A DNA stretch of 64,000 nt, from assembly GCA_021383565.1 (NCBI GenBank), contig CP079699.1:2294001-2358000 (forward strand). The letters are read 5' to 3'. Below, piece by piece: positions 52,009 through 60,864 of the stretch (its first letter is position 1; each line of letters begins with the position of its first letter). Origin of the DNA: Levilactobacillus brevis. GTDB lineage: Bacteria; Bacillota; Bacilli; Lactobacillales; Lactobacillaceae. The notes under the pieces are model-generated. The model searched no databases and had not been told where the DNA came from. It was given only the letters and a program-made list of their open reading frames with translations. Made by a program: the position numbers and the translations under genes.

Positions 52009-52042
52009 AAAAAACGGATGGCTGAGGCCGTCCGTTTTTTTT
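52009..52042 (+). terminator. strong terminator after the secreted repeat protein gene
   Basis: A 14-bp inverted repeat (52009-52022 with 52027-52040) has a 4-base loop and a long T run. Confidence 0.9.
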
Positions 52043-52172
52043 GAGCATTATTAGGTAAATACCAAACAAATAGGGTAAAGACATTAAGTTGCAGTCTTTA
52101 CCCTGTTTGTTTTGGGGCCAATAGAACTTTAGTAGCTACTTCGACTTGTCCTCTTTAAAATAGATAATTGTC

Positions 52173-53978
52173 TTATTTCTTATACCCAAAGTTAGGAATC
52201 CCATTCCACCGGTGACTCAGCCAAATTGCGGCTGCTTTAGGTTCCCGGGAACGGGTGAAAATCCCTTTCTTATTTCCTTGAACGCGGTTGATACCGAACT
52301 TGGTTTGGAAGTCGGCGAAGTTCCAGAGCTGTTCCCCCACGAAATTGTCGATCTTGTCGAAGATCTTAGCGTTCATGTCGTAGTAGTTCACCTGATATTC
52401 CTCGGAGAACGGCTCGTTGTAGGCGCTGTGAACGCCGGCAACCGTATCGGCCCCGAATTCGGTGAACATGATCGGCTTATCCGGCCACTTTTCCTGCCAC
52501 GTGCGGAGCTCGGCTTCTTCGGCCTGCGCGGCGGCTTTCAAGTCACCCGTTTGTAGGTACCAACCGTAGTAACGGTTCAGCGTCAAGAGGTCGGCGAGGT
52601 CCGAGCAGTTGTCGCGGTCCGGTGTGGACATCATGATGTTGATGTAGGTGCACGGCCGATCCTGAGGGTCGAGGCGCCGCGCCAGGTTAAATAACGGCTC
52701 GAAGTAATCGTGGGCGCCGGGAAGGAAGGTGGCCGGTTCGTTAGCAATCGACCAGATGACCACGGACGCGTGGTTCTTGTCGCGACCAATCATTTCTTCC
52801 AGCGCCTGTTTATGAGCGGCTTGGGTCTGGATGGTTGACCAGAAGGGGTTATCGGTATTCTTGAAGGCGCTGGACACGTCGAAGTTAAAGTCGGGCATCA
52901 ACCCAACTGCGGGAACCTCGTCAATGACGACAATTCCCTCGCGGTCACACAGCCGCATCATTTCTTCGGAATATGGGTAGTGCGATGTCCGGAACGAGTT
53001 GGCCCCAATCTTCTTTAAGAGGTTCAGGTCCAAGACGTTAACGGCTTCATTCATGCCGCGACCGTTGACGTAGGAGTCCTCGTGCTTGCCGAAGCCCTTG
53101 AAGTAGAAGGGGTGACCGTTGATTAAGAATTTACCGGCTTCAATGGCGACGGTCCGAATACCGAACGGCTCCGTATAACTATCGATGACGGTACTGCCGT
53201 CCACAATCTCAACGCGGGCCTGGTAGAGGTAGGCGTGAAGGGGTTGCCACAGGTGGACGTTATCCAAATGAATGGTGGTTGATGCGCCCGCGGCCGTGGC
53301 GACAACGGTATCGGTCTCGTCCAAGAGCGTGACCTTGACCGTTGCGGCTGTCGTGGTTTTTACGTTAACCGCGATGTCGGCACTCTTGGTGGCTAGGTCG
53401 ACATCCGGGGTGATGGTGACATCCTCCACGCGGTTCCACGGTGTCGCCAAAAGATTGACGTTGCGGTGGAGACCGGCGTAGTTGAAGAAGTCAAAGTTTT
53501 CATCGACGTGGGCGACGGTGTGGCCGTCCGCGTCTTTAGTTTCCGAGTAATTGCCGACGGGTAACGTGGTATGGTCTAAGAGGTTGCTGAGTTTGACGGT
53601 CAACCGGTTGGTTCCAGCGTGCACCTGATCGTTGATCGGCAGCTCGAACGGGGTGAAGCCACCCTTGTGGTGACCGACCGCGATGCCATTGACGAAGACC
53701 CAGGCTTCATGGGTGGCCGAGCCGAAGCGCAGACTGAGACGTTGGTCCATCAGTGCGGTTGGAACGGTAAAGTCGCGTTCGTACCAGAAGTAGCCACTGT
53801 GGTTGCGTAGCTCGGGATTCGCCGTTTGGTCGTTAAAGGACGCGGGAACGGCCATAACATCGCTGGTCTTCAGTGGGGTTTCGGGGCTAATGGTTTCGCC
53901 AGCCGCCTGCATCTTGAAGGACCAGATGCCATTGAGGCTCAAAACGGAACGGGTAGCGGTCATCAAAGGGTATAACAT
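52173..53978 (-). CDS. gusA: beta-glucuronidase (glycoside hydrolase family 2)
   Basis: The 601-residue enzyme has the three GH2 domains: sugar-binding jelly roll (about 15-185), immunoglobulin-like (about 186-280) and catalytic TIM barrel (about 281-600). The acid/base is E414 in IWSIANEPA and the nucleophile E507 in FTEFGAD. The sequence GFGKHEDSYVNGRGMNE and its length favour beta-glucuronidase over beta-galactosidase. There is no signal peptide, so glucuronides must be imported. I start it at 53978, 8 bases after GAGGAG. A cre site and a divergent AraC regulator lie upstream; no uronide transporter is adjacent, though two GPH symporters are in the window. Confidence 0.9.
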   Translation of the reverse strand: MLYPLMTATRSVLSLNGIWSFKMQAAGETISPETPLKTSDVMAVPASFNDQTANPELRNHSGYFWYERDFTVPTALMDQRLSLRFGSATHEAWVFVNGIAVGHHKGGFTPFELPINDQVHAGTNRLTVKLSNLLDHTTLPVGNYSETKDADGHTVAHVDENFDFFNYAGLHRNVNLLATPWNRVEDVTITPDVDLATKSADIAVNVKTTTAATVKVTLLDETDTVVATAAGASTTIHLDNVHLWQPLHAYLYQARVEIVDGSTVIDSYTEPFGIRTVAIEAGKFLINGHPFYFKGFGKHEDSYVNGRGMNEAVNVLDLNLLKKIGANSFRTSHYPYSEEMMRLCDREGIVVIDEVPAVGLMPDFNFDVSSAFKNTDNPFWSTIQTQAAHKQALEEMIGRDKNHASVVIWSIANEPATFLPGAHDYFEPLFNLARRLDPQDRPCTYINIMMSTPDRDNCSDLADLLTLNRYYGWYLQTGDLKAAAQAEEAELRTWQEKWPDKPIMFTEFGADTVAGVHSAYNEPFSEEYQVNYYDMNAKIFDKIDNFVGEQLWNFADFQTKFGINRVQGNKKGIFTRSREPKAAAIWLSHRWNGIPNFGYKK

Positions 53979-54011
53979 GCAAATCACTCCTCAAAATATT
54001 TCGATTGTCAT

Positions 54012-54025
54012 TGCAATCGCTTACA
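54012..54025. promoter_or_regulatory. cre site between gusA and its AraC regulator
   Basis: TGCAATCGCTTACA, and equally its reverse complement, matches TGWNANCGNTNWCA at 13 of 14 positions. It lies 34 bp before gusA, a position fit for CcpA repression. Confidence 0.7.
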
Positions 54026-54131
54026 AAAAGAATAAACTAAACTTAGTTGATTGGCTTTAACAATATTATGGTTTTCAATACAATCTTAACTTTGCTTGAA
54101 ATTATTTTTCAAAAATGAGGAGGATGACGCG

Positions 54132-55211
54132 ATGCAGTGGGCAGAAATGAAAATGATCGCCGCCGATTTAGCTCAAATCAGTGGGGTGTCCATGCGGTTG
54201 TGTGATACGCAGTTGACCACCCTGCAGCTGAGCGGAGACGATGCCCCATTCCCCGTCTTCCGGACACTGCCCACGACTTGCCAGCGCGTGGAGCGGGCGA
54301 TTACTGCTCAGGGAGACTTCCTGGCGCTGGGGATTTTTGTGGATCAGCGGCTGATGGGCTATCTGATTGCGGGGCCGTGTGTAACCGAGAGTCATCGGCT
54401 AGCCCGGATTATGGGCCGGTGTGTGCTGGGGGCCGGGTCCGAAGTGACGCTTCACGACGACCACATCAAGGTGCCGCCGTTGGCCGTGGACCTAGCGGCG
54501 ACGGATAGCGATAACGATGCCATGGTGGCCCGGCGCTATGCGAGTCAGAACCGGCTCATGGCGACGATCACCCAGGGAGATACGGCGCGGTTACCGGAGA
54601 TGTTGGCCAACACGCGTAGTTTAGATATTGAGACGTTCTTCTCGCGGGTCCCCAATCGGCGGTTGCGATCGGCCAAGAACATTCTCTACGTCTTTAATAC
54701 CATGTGCCGGATCGCGGCCGAGCGTGGCAATATCAGCCCGGTGATTTTGGACCGCGTTTCCAGCCACTATGCCGTTGAGATTGAACAGCTCCGGTCGCTG
54801 GCACACCACCAGCGCCTGACGGATGAGATGGCGATGCAATACTGCGAAATTGTGGCCGCTCGTCGTGAGAATCACTACAGCCGTAAGGTGAATCAGGCCC
54901 TACAATTCATCTATCGCCACTATCAAGCGGATCTGAGTCTAGCGGAAATCGCCAGCGCCGCGCAGGCCGCGCCAACCTATCTGTCACGACGCTTCAAGCA
55001 GGAGACTGACGAGACCATCTTTGAATTTATCAACCGGTACCGCGTGCAGATGGCCCAGCAGTTCCTGCGTCACCGCCCCGAATCCGTGACGGACGTGGCG
55101 TTTCGCGTGGGTTTCAACAACGTGACCTACTTCAACCGTACGTTCAAACGGTATACGGGGATGACACCGCTGGCCTATCTGCGCGGTAGTACACCGACTG
55201 TGCAGAAGTAA
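54132..55211 (+). CDS. AraC-family transcriptional regulator
   Basis: The 359-residue protein has an N-terminal PocR-like ligand-binding region (about 1-115; MRLCDTQLTTLQLSGD..., FLALGIFVDQRLMGYLIAGP), a helical middle part, and a C-terminal pair of helix-turn-helix motifs (about 255-355; LSLAEIASAAQAAPTYLSRRFKQ and SVTDVAFRVGFNNVTYFNRTFKRYTGMTPLAYL). ATG 54132 has a strong AGGAGG 8 bases upstream. Divergence from gusA suggests that it activates glucuronide use in response to the sugar, with CcpA repressing through the cre site. The ligand is inferred, not shown. Confidence 0.88.
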   Translation: MQWAEMKMIAADLAQISGVSMRLCDTQLTTLQLSGDDAPFPVFRTLPTTCQRVERAITAQGDFLALGIFVDQRLMGYLIAGPCVTESHRLARIMGRCVLGAGSEVTLHDDHIKVPPLAVDLAATDSDNDAMVARRYASQNRLMATITQGDTARLPEMLANTRSLDIETFFSRVPNRRLRSAKNILYVFNTMCRIAAERGNISPVILDRVSSHYAVEIEQLRSLAHHQRLTDEMAMQYCEIVAARRENHYSRKVNQALQFIYRHYQADLSLAEIASAAQAAPTYLSRRFKQETDETIFEFINRYRVQMAQQFLRHRPESVTDVAFRVGFNNVTYFNRTFKRYTGMTPLAYLRGSTPTVQK

Positions 55212-55271
55212 GGGTGGTCCTGAACCATTTGGCGGTTAAAACGAAAGTTCTAGGCGGTAGCGACCAGTCAT

Positions 55272-55292
55272 GTTATGCTGAAACAGCATAAC
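55272..55292. promoter_or_regulatory. 9-bp perfect inverted repeat after the araC-type gene
   Basis: gttatgctg-aaa-cagcataac occupies 55272-55292. No T tract follows, so it is either a weak terminator or an operator. The region to 55557 also holds tgtc-aattg-gaca (55384-55396). Confidence 0.45.
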
Positions 55293-55477
55293 CGGCAGAA
55301 AACGAGATTATTGAAAAACAAATAAACGACGTAGCGGTTCGATTGGCCACCATCAGCCGTGAGAATTTACCGTCAATTTAGACTGTCAATTGGACAATTA
55401 CAATTACAACACGCCCTGTCACAATGGCCGGTAGATTAAGGTTTCCTTGCGTTTCTTAGAAGTTGCTAATTAGTTCA

Positions 55478-55492
55478 TGTAAACGCTTTACA
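55478..55492. promoter_or_regulatory. cre/LacI-type palindrome upstream of oleate hydratase
   Basis: TGTAAACGCTTTACA is a perfect 15-bp palindrome around CGC, a form typical of LacI/CcpA-family operators. It lies about 66 bp before the oleate hydratase start. It departs from strict cre by a one-base longer right half. Confidence 0.6.
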
Positions 55493-55557
55493 ACGATTGA
55501 CTAAGCAAGCATAATGGGAGGTGTAAAGGGCTCAAAGAATCTACGGAGGTGTTTTTG

Positions 55558-57252
55558 ATGGTTAAAACAAAAGCAGTAATGATCGGTGCCGGTTTATCTA
55601 ACATGGCCGCAGCGGTTTACCTGATTCAAGAAGGCCATTGGCGCGGTGAAAATATTACGTTTTACGGCGCTGATATGCACGGGGCCAACGATGGTGGCGA
55701 GACCAGTGACTTCAGTGATGAGTACTGGAACAAAGAACACCCGTTGGATAACCGCACGGGGTACGTTGCCCGTGGTGGCCGGATGCTGAATTACCGAACG
55801 TACGTTGATTTAATGGACTTACTCGACCGGATTCCTTCGGCGACCGAGGAGGGCATGACCGCGGCCGAAGATACCCGCGATTTCGACGCGCATCACCGGA
55901 CCTATGATATTGCCCGGTTGATGGAAGGCGGCAAGGGAATCATCGACGGCGGCAAGCTGGGTCTGAACAATAAGGACCGGGTCTTGCTCTCCAAGTTGGT
56001 CTTAATGCCGGACGAAGAAGAAACCAAGTTGGACAACGTGACGATTGCCGAGTTCTTCAAGGACGATCCGCACATGTTCCAGACCAACTTCTGGTACATG
56101 TGGGAAACCACGTTCGCCTTCCGGATTCAAAGCTCGGTTCAAGAGCTACGCCGTTACATGCACCAGATGATTTATGAATTTACGCAAATTGAACACTTGG
56201 TTGGGGTTGACCGGACCCGGTACAACCAGTTTGAAAGTATGATGCTCCCGCTGATTAATTACTTAAAGGATGAGGGTGTGACCTTCATTTCCAACCGGAT
56301 CGTGACGGACTGGGAGTTCGCCGACAGCGCCATGCAAGACGAAATCACGGTAACCGGCCTGCACGTGAAGAACGTGGAAGATGATACCGAAGAGGTCGTC
56401 AAGATTGACGACGATACGGCGGTGATCTTCACCAACGGCTCCATCACCGACTCCGCGACGATGGGGGACTACAATACCCCAGCACCGGAAAACATGGAAT
56501 ACGGCATCAGTGCCGCACTGTGGAAGAAAGCCACGGAACGGTTCTACAACTTAGGGACGCCGGATAAGTTCTTCGACGACCGGAAGAATTCCGAATGGGT
56601 CAGCTTCACTCTGACCACGAAGAACCATCTGTTGTTGAACGAAATTACGCGGATTACCACGCAGGTTCCGGGGAATGCGCTGAACTCCTTTATTTCAACC
56701 ACGCCAATCACCCCATTAGGGCAAAAAGACGTGAACATGTCGATTGTGGTGCACCATCAACCCCACTTTACGACTCAGAAGCCGAATGAATCAGTTATTT
56801 GGGGCTACTTCCTGTACCCACGGCGTCAGGGTGAATTTGTCCACAAGCAATACATCAAGATGACTGGGAAAGAAATGGCTCAGGAATTGATCGGGCAACT
56901 CTCCAAGGTTGATCCGGGACCAAATAACATCAAGAATCATGAAGCCGAGATTCTCGACAGTATTATCAACAACATTCCGGTCTACATGCCATACGCTTCG
57001 GCCCTGTTTAATAACCGGGCGAAGAGTGATCGGCCAGAAGTCATCCCAGCACACTCCACGAACTTGGCCTTCACCGGTGAATTCGTTGAGCAGCCATATC
57101 AGATGATCTTCACGGAACAGAGTGCTACTCGTTCTGGTGAAATTGCAGCCTTCCACTTTGCGGGCGTGCCAATGGATAACTTGGTTGACACACCACGCTA
57201 CGATAAGGACCCGAAGACCTTGATGCGGGCTACCAAGAAGATGTTTAGTTAA
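55558..57252 (+). CDS. ohyA: oleate hydratase (myosin-cross-reactive antigen family)
   Basis: The 564-residue flavoprotein starts with the FAD-binding motif GAGLSNMAAAVYLIQ and has the family landmarks GANDGGETSDFSDEYWN, the R-G-G-R-M loop (ARGGRMLNYRTY), WYMWETTFAFR, FTNGSITDSATMGD and the C-terminal GEFVEQP near the end. It adds water to the cis-9 double bond of oleic or linoleic acid to form 10-hydroxy acids, detoxifying free fatty acids at the membrane face. ATG 55558 has GGAGG 8 bases upstream. It is monocistronic, with a LacI-type palindrome upstream. Confidence 0.94.
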   Translation: MVKTKAVMIGAGLSNMAAAVYLIQEGHWRGENITFYGADMHGANDGGETSDFSDEYWNKEHPLDNRTGYVARGGRMLNYRTYVDLMDLLDRIPSATEEGMTAAEDTRDFDAHHRTYDIARLMEGGKGIIDGGKLGLNNKDRVLLSKLVLMPDEEETKLDNVTIAEFFKDDPHMFQTNFWYMWETTFAFRIQSSVQELRRYMHQMIYEFTQIEHLVGVDRTRYNQFESMMLPLINYLKDEGVTFISNRIVTDWEFADSAMQDEITVTGLHVKNVEDDTEEVVKIDDDTAVIFTNGSITDSATMGDYNTPAPENMEYGISAALWKKATERFYNLGTPDKFFDDRKNSEWVSFTLTTKNHLLLNEITRITTQVPGNALNSFISTTPITPLGQKDVNMSIVVHHQPHFTTQKPNESVIWGYFLYPRRQGEFVHKQYIKMTGKEMAQELIGQLSKVDPGPNNIKNHEAEILDSIINNIPVYMPYASALFNNRAKSDRPEVIPAHSTNLAFTGEFVEQPYQMIFTEQSATRSGEIAAFHFAGVPMDNLVDTPRYDKDPKTLMRATKKMFS

Positions 57253-57273
57253 CACACAGGTTGTGTGGGCAAG

Positions 57274-57302
57274 AGAAGCGGGCGGAAACCCGCTTTTCTT
57301 TT
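57274..57302 (+). terminator. terminator after oleate hydratase
   Basis: Stem aagcggg (57276-57282) with cccgctt (57289-57295) is followed by a T-rich tail. Confidence 0.75.
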
Positions 57303-57334
57303 GGCAAAATTGCTAAATTACCCCAATTAGGCGT

Positions 57335-57371
57335 AAAAAAGTGGGCCCGGAACATGTTGTCCCGAACCCAC
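57335..57371 (-). terminator. terminator of the signal peptidase gene
   Basis: Imperfect arms gtgggcccgg... and ...cccgaacccac (57341-57371) have an A run at 57335-57340 that forms the U tract on the minus strand. Confidence 0.7.
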
Positions 57372-57394
57372 AAGCTAGTTTGGATTTGTGGCTA

Positions 57395-57979
57395 TCAGCT
57401 CGCCATATCGTTCACGTTGACCCGATGCTGCTTGGTTCCTTGCCAGAACGGTACCTTCACGACGCCCATGATTTTATCGGCGTCGACATAGCCCCAGGCG
57501 CGGCCATCTTCGGAAATACTGCGGTGGTCACCGAGCACGAAGTAGTGGCCCTTAGGCACGGCATTGCCCTTGTAAGACCAGTTGTGAGCCTTGGCCAGAC
57601 TGCTGAGCGTCCAGTTACCCGTGCCCGCAGTTCGTTCGGATTGGCTGATAAACGACTGATTAATCTTCCGGTTGTTGACGTAGATGTAGCCGTTCTTGCT
57701 GACGACCTTGTCGCCCGGCATCCCAATCACGCGTTTCACGTAGTTGGTGTTCTTCGCGGCGTTCGGGTCCTCGCCGTACGCGTCAAAGACGATGACACTT
57801 AGGGGCTTCACCTTGAGTGGCTTGACCACGATCATCCGCTCGGTGTCGGCCAGATTGGGTTCCATGGAGCCACCGGAAACCTTGACGACTTCGAAGCCGT
57901 ACGTCCGCACCAAAAAGACCAGAACGATAGCAACCAGAATGGGTACGATCCAGCTTAAAATATTGCGTATTACTTTCAT
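57395..57979 (-). CDS. lepB: signal peptidase I
   Basis: The 194-residue membrane protease has one N-terminal membrane anchor (about residues 8-25). The catalytic serine S38 is in SGGSMEP and the general base K82 in YVKRVIGMPGD, followed by the box E motif GDHRSISEDGR. It removes signal peptides from secreted proteins on the outer membrane face and would process the several secreted proteins in this window. The length is normal for Gram-positive Sip proteins. GGGGAG lies 12 bases upstream of the ATG. Monocistronic. Confidence 0.94.
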   Translation of the reverse strand: MKVIRNILSWIVPILVAIVLVFLVRTYGFEVVKVSGGSMEPNLADTERMIVVKPLKVKPLSVIVFDAYGEDPNAAKNTNYVKRVIGMPGDKVVSKNGYIYVNNRKINQSFISQSERTAGTGNWTLSSLAKAHNWSYKGNAVPKGHYFVLGDHRSISEDGRAWGYVDADKIMGVVKVPFWQGTKQHRVNVNDMAS

Positions 57980-58163
57980 GTTTACAAAGCGCTCCCCTAG
58001 ATCAGTTTAATAGGGCTAAGTGTACCACGCGCCGGCCACGAGGTTGGAAGTTTAGCGAAAAGTTAAAGAAAACCCTAGAAATTTTGGATAAATGGTAGCG
58101 CTTTCTTTAGAACTATGCCACAATTAAGGGGCACTACTAGAGACAGGCTAAGGAGGAAACACC

Positions 58164-58556
58164 ATGGCAGAGCTAGAAGAATTATTGCAAGTTGCGACCG
58201 ATATGTTGGACCGGGCCTACACGCCCTATTCCCACTTCCACGTGGGGGCAGCGGTCGTGGGTGCCAGCGGTAAAATATACGGGGGCTGTAACATTGAAAA
58301 CGCATCGTACGGCCTAACCAACTGCGCCGAACGCACGGCCATTTTCTCAGGCATCGCTGCGGGTGAGAAGAAGTTCACGGCGCTACTCGTGACCGGGGAC
58401 ACGGAACAAGCGATTGCCCCCTGTGGCGCGTGCCGGCAGGTGATTACCGAGTTCTTCGACCAAGACGCAGTTATTTACCTGACCAACCAGAAGGGCGCAT
58501 TGGCCGAGACCACGGTTGCGGGGATTTTACCCGGGGCCTTTCTGGAATTAAAATAA
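58164..58556 (+). CDS. cdd: cytidine deaminase
   Basis: The 130-residue enzyme has the zinc site residues C54-A-E56 in NCAERTA and C87/C90 in PCGACRQ, and YSHFHVGAA near the N-terminus. It converts cytidine and deoxycytidine to uridine forms in pyrimidine salvage as a tetramer. AAGGAGG precedes ATG 58164. A degenerate cre-like element (12 of 14) lies near 58092. A small terminator follows. Confidence 0.95.
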   Translation: MAELEELLQVATDMLDRAYTPYSHFHVGAAVVGASGKIYGGCNIENASYGLTNCAERTAIFSGIAAGEKKFTALLVTGDTEQAIAPCGACRQVITEFFDQDAVIYLTNQKGALAETTVAGILPGAFLELK

Positions 58557-58616
58557 TCAAAGTGAAGTTACATACGGAAGCGACTGTCTTCCGGTTAGCT
58601 AGATTTAGGTCACCAG

Positions 58617-58647
58617 AGCTTGAGAATTTTATCTCAAGTTCTTTTTT
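58617..58647 (+). terminator. terminator after cdd
   Basis: Stem agcttgaga (58617-58625) pairs with tctcaagtt (58632-58640) and six T follow. Confidence 0.7.
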
Positions 58648-58691
58648 GTTGTGCTCAAACGAGCGTAAAATACTATTTCAAATAAATTACT

Positions 58692-58720
58692 TTGACACAC
58701 ACAGTAGTATGTGATACATT
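58692..58720 (+). promoter_or_regulatory. consensus promoter with PadR-type operator
   Basis: TTGACA (58692-58697), a 17-bp spacer and TACATT (58715-58720) form a near-perfect promoter. ATGT-gat-ACAT (58709-58719) overlaps the -10 and CACA...TGTG lies in the spacer; ATGT/ACAT pairs are usual PadR operator halves, so autoregulation is likely. Confidence 0.7.
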
Positions 58721-58755
58721 AGTTCCATCGAAGACCAACGAAAGGGAGTGGCATC

Positions 58756-59106
58756 ATGGCTGAGGTGATCTCAAAGGATTTAATCCGGGGCCATACGGAT
58801 ACAATTGTGTTAAACATTTTGCAGCAGGGTGATAGCTACGGGTATCAGGTGGCCAAGCGGGTGCGCGAGCTCAGCCAGGGCCATTATGAGCTAAACGAAG
58901 CGACATTGTACACGGTGTTTCGGCGTCTAGAAAAGAACGGCGCGTTGACGGACTACTGGGGTGATGAGACCCAGGGATCGCGGCGAAAATACTACCACGT
59001 CACGGCAGTGGGGCAAAAGATGTTGACCGAGAAGACGGCGGCCTGGCGATTTGCCAAGCCAATTATTGATGAACTGATTACCGGGCAGATTAGCGAGGAG
59101 GAGTAA
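58756..59106 (+). CDS. PadR-family transcriptional regulator
   Basis: The 116-residue protein is the short PadR-s2 type, a winged helix followed by one dimerisation helix: GHTDTIVLNILQQGDSYGYQVAKRV, ELNEATLYTVFRRLEKNGAL, and a wing QGSRRKYYHVTAVG. It is the first gene of a two-gene operon, with the DUF4097 gene starting 3 bases after its stop codon. The promoter carries candidate ATGT/ACAT operator halves, so it probably represses itself and its partner until a cell-envelope ligand appears. Confidence 0.92.
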   Translation: MAEVISKDLIRGHTDTIVLNILQQGDSYGYQVAKRVRELSQGHYELNEATLYTVFRRLEKNGALTDYWGDETQGSRRKYYHVTAVGQKMLTEKTAAWRFAKPIIDELITGQISEEE

Positions 59107-59108
59107 CA

Positions 59109-60527
59109 ATGGACGATATGACGATGGATATTCGAACGCGATTAGATGAACGGTTCCGCCAGTACCAACCTTCACGGGCGTTGACGGAATTAAAAGAAGA
59201 GTTAGTCTGCGATCTCACCGAGGCCGTGACGGACAAGATCAACCAGGGGATGGACGCGTCCCAGGCCATTGATGAGGCCATGCAGCAGCTGGGCGACATC
59301 GACACGCTCCTCAAGGAGGTGGCCGATGAAGACGCCGCGAAACAACAGGCTAAGGCCGACGACGCTGGTTCGCAGTCGGCGTCTCATTCCCACGTTCAGA
59401 TTGGCAAGCTCCACATCACGGACGATCAGGTTACCTGGGGCGATCACGTCGTCGTTGATGGGGACAGCGATAAGGTAGATTTGGGTAAGTTGGTGCAGGT
59501 CGACGGCGACCACGTTTCGGTGGGCAACGGTTTCATCGACGTGAATGGCGACGACGTCAAGATTAACGGTGAGCGACCGCAGCGGGCGTACGTTGGCTCA
59601 CTGAAGTTGGTCAACACCCAGTCTTTCGCGGTGACCGACCTTACCGAACTAGAGATTAACTATCCGGATGCGGCCGTTAAATTGGGTCAGGCCAGCACTG
59701 ACGAAATTGTGGTCAACGAGTATATGAGCCGGGACAGTGACCGCTTTTATCTGCGTAGCCGGCAGTATGGCTCCCGGTTGGAATTGAACCAGGGTGATCG
59801 GCCCCGGCTCTGGCCACTCCACGTTCGAACCGAAATCTTTGTTCCCAGCAACTTAAAGGGGCGAGTACATGTGCACGCCGGCAACGGCAGCCTGGAGATC
59901 AGCGATTTACGGTCCAATGCCGACTTTGACATTCACGCGACGAACGGCGCCATTCGCGCATTTAACAACCAGCTTATGAACTTTGAGATTCGAGCAACGA
60001 ATGGGTCCGTCCGGGTGGACCAGTTGACCGCCCTAAATTACCGGCTGACGAGTACCAATGGCGCCGTCACGTTGGCCAACGTCAAGGGTACCGGGAAGGT
60101 TGAGTCGACCAACGGCGCGATTCGACTGACCGATCACGCGGGCGATGTGGCCCTGAATTCACGCAACGGGGCCATCAAGATTGACGGTCAACGCGGACAG
60201 GTTGACGCGACATCCCGTAATGGTGCGGTGCGGGTTCAGGGCTTGTCCGGCGGCGGTCAATTTCATTCGGGCAACGGTAAGGTTAACGTGGGCCTGACCG
60301 ATCTGACCAGTGATGTGACCATCACCGGGAACGCCAGTGTTCACGTGGAAGTGGGGCCCGGGACGGCTTACCGCTTGGACGTGCGCAACGACGACGGGTC
60401 CGTTCGGGTACCGCGGTTGGCGCAATTAACCCTGGATGATAGCCACCACAAGATTGGCACCATCGGGGACGCCCCTACCCAAACCATTAAAGTTGATACG
60501 GTTCACGGCAGTATTCGCTTGGACTAA
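59109..60527 (+). CDS. DUF4097 (LiaX-like) envelope-stress protein
   Basis: The 472-residue protein has an N-terminal helical region (about 1-95; TELKEELVCDLTEAVTDKINQGMDASQAIDEAMQQLGDI) like the DUF1700/permease-prefix segment. A linker and a DUF4097 right-handed beta structure (about 170-470) follow, with many repeated GNG/TNGAI/RNGAV turns (NATNGAIRAF, STNGAVTLANV, SRNGAIKI, SGNGKVNV). This is the architecture of LiaX of enterococci, which senses antimicrobial peptides. No signal peptide is evident. The PadR partner and GGAGGAG ribosome site show co-expression. The role in envelope stress is inferred from family and context. Confidence 0.82.
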   Translation: MDDMTMDIRTRLDERFRQYQPSRALTELKEELVCDLTEAVTDKINQGMDASQAIDEAMQQLGDIDTLLKEVADEDAAKQQAKADDAGSQSASHSHVQIGKLHITDDQVTWGDHVVVDGDSDKVDLGKLVQVDGDHVSVGNGFIDVNGDDVKINGERPQRAYVGSLKLVNTQSFAVTDLTELEINYPDAAVKLGQASTDEIVVNEYMSRDSDRFYLRSRQYGSRLELNQGDRPRLWPLHVRTEIFVPSNLKGRVHVHAGNGSLEISDLRSNADFDIHATNGAIRAFNNQLMNFEIRATNGSVRVDQLTALNYRLTSTNGAVTLANVKGTGKVESTNGAIRLTDHAGDVALNSRNGAIKIDGQRGQVDATSRNGAVRVQGLSGGGQFHSGNGKVNVGLTDLTSDVTITGNASVHVEVGPGTAYRLDVRNDDGSVRVPRLAQLTLDDSHHKIGTIGDAPTQTIKVDTVHGSIRLD

Positions 60528-60531
60528 GATA

Positions 60532-60575
60532 AAAATCCTCCTAAATCATAATGATTTAGGGGGATTTTATTTTTT
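60532..60575 (+). terminator. strong terminator of the padR-DUF4097 operon
   Basis: An 18-bp inverted repeat (60532-60549 with 60551-60568), with one wobble, is followed by a T tract. Confidence 0.85.
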
Positions 60576-60864
60576 AGGGTAATAATTTCGTGGAAAAGCG
60601 ATTGAACCCCTTCAATGAATTAAACTATGCAAAATTCCAATTGTTACCAGCCCTTCCAAAATGGGGGACAATTTTTAAGGCATGAAGCGGTATAATCAGG
60701 GGGAGTTCACGGGAGCTTTTCCGTTTTTTTAGCGGCTAAATAAGGGGCGTGAAAGGGGAGACAACGCAGAAAAGACGGTGGTTATTGCCAATTGTAAATA
60801 AAATCCCAACAATTTACTAAAAAAAGGTTTATTTTTTCGGCAATAGAGGCGATACTAGAGGGAG
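60576..60864. other. intergenic region, promoter-like element only
   Basis: TATAAT near 60691 and a small hairpin acgg...ccgt followed by seven T near 60713-60731 could produce a very short RNA, but no -35 supports it. A 23-codon frame near 60749 has a poorly placed ribosome site and is not supported as a gene. Confidence 0.35.

Noticed and set aside
58086-58105. cre site upstream of cdd (TGGTAGCGCTTTCT)
   Set aside because: It matches only 12 of 14 positions with both flanking bases wrong, which is expected by chance in a window this size.
60749-60820. 23-codon frame starting GTG, with basic residues then a hydrophobic stretch
   Set aside because: The ribosome site is too close to the start codon and the frame ends before a full membrane helix; evidence is too thin.
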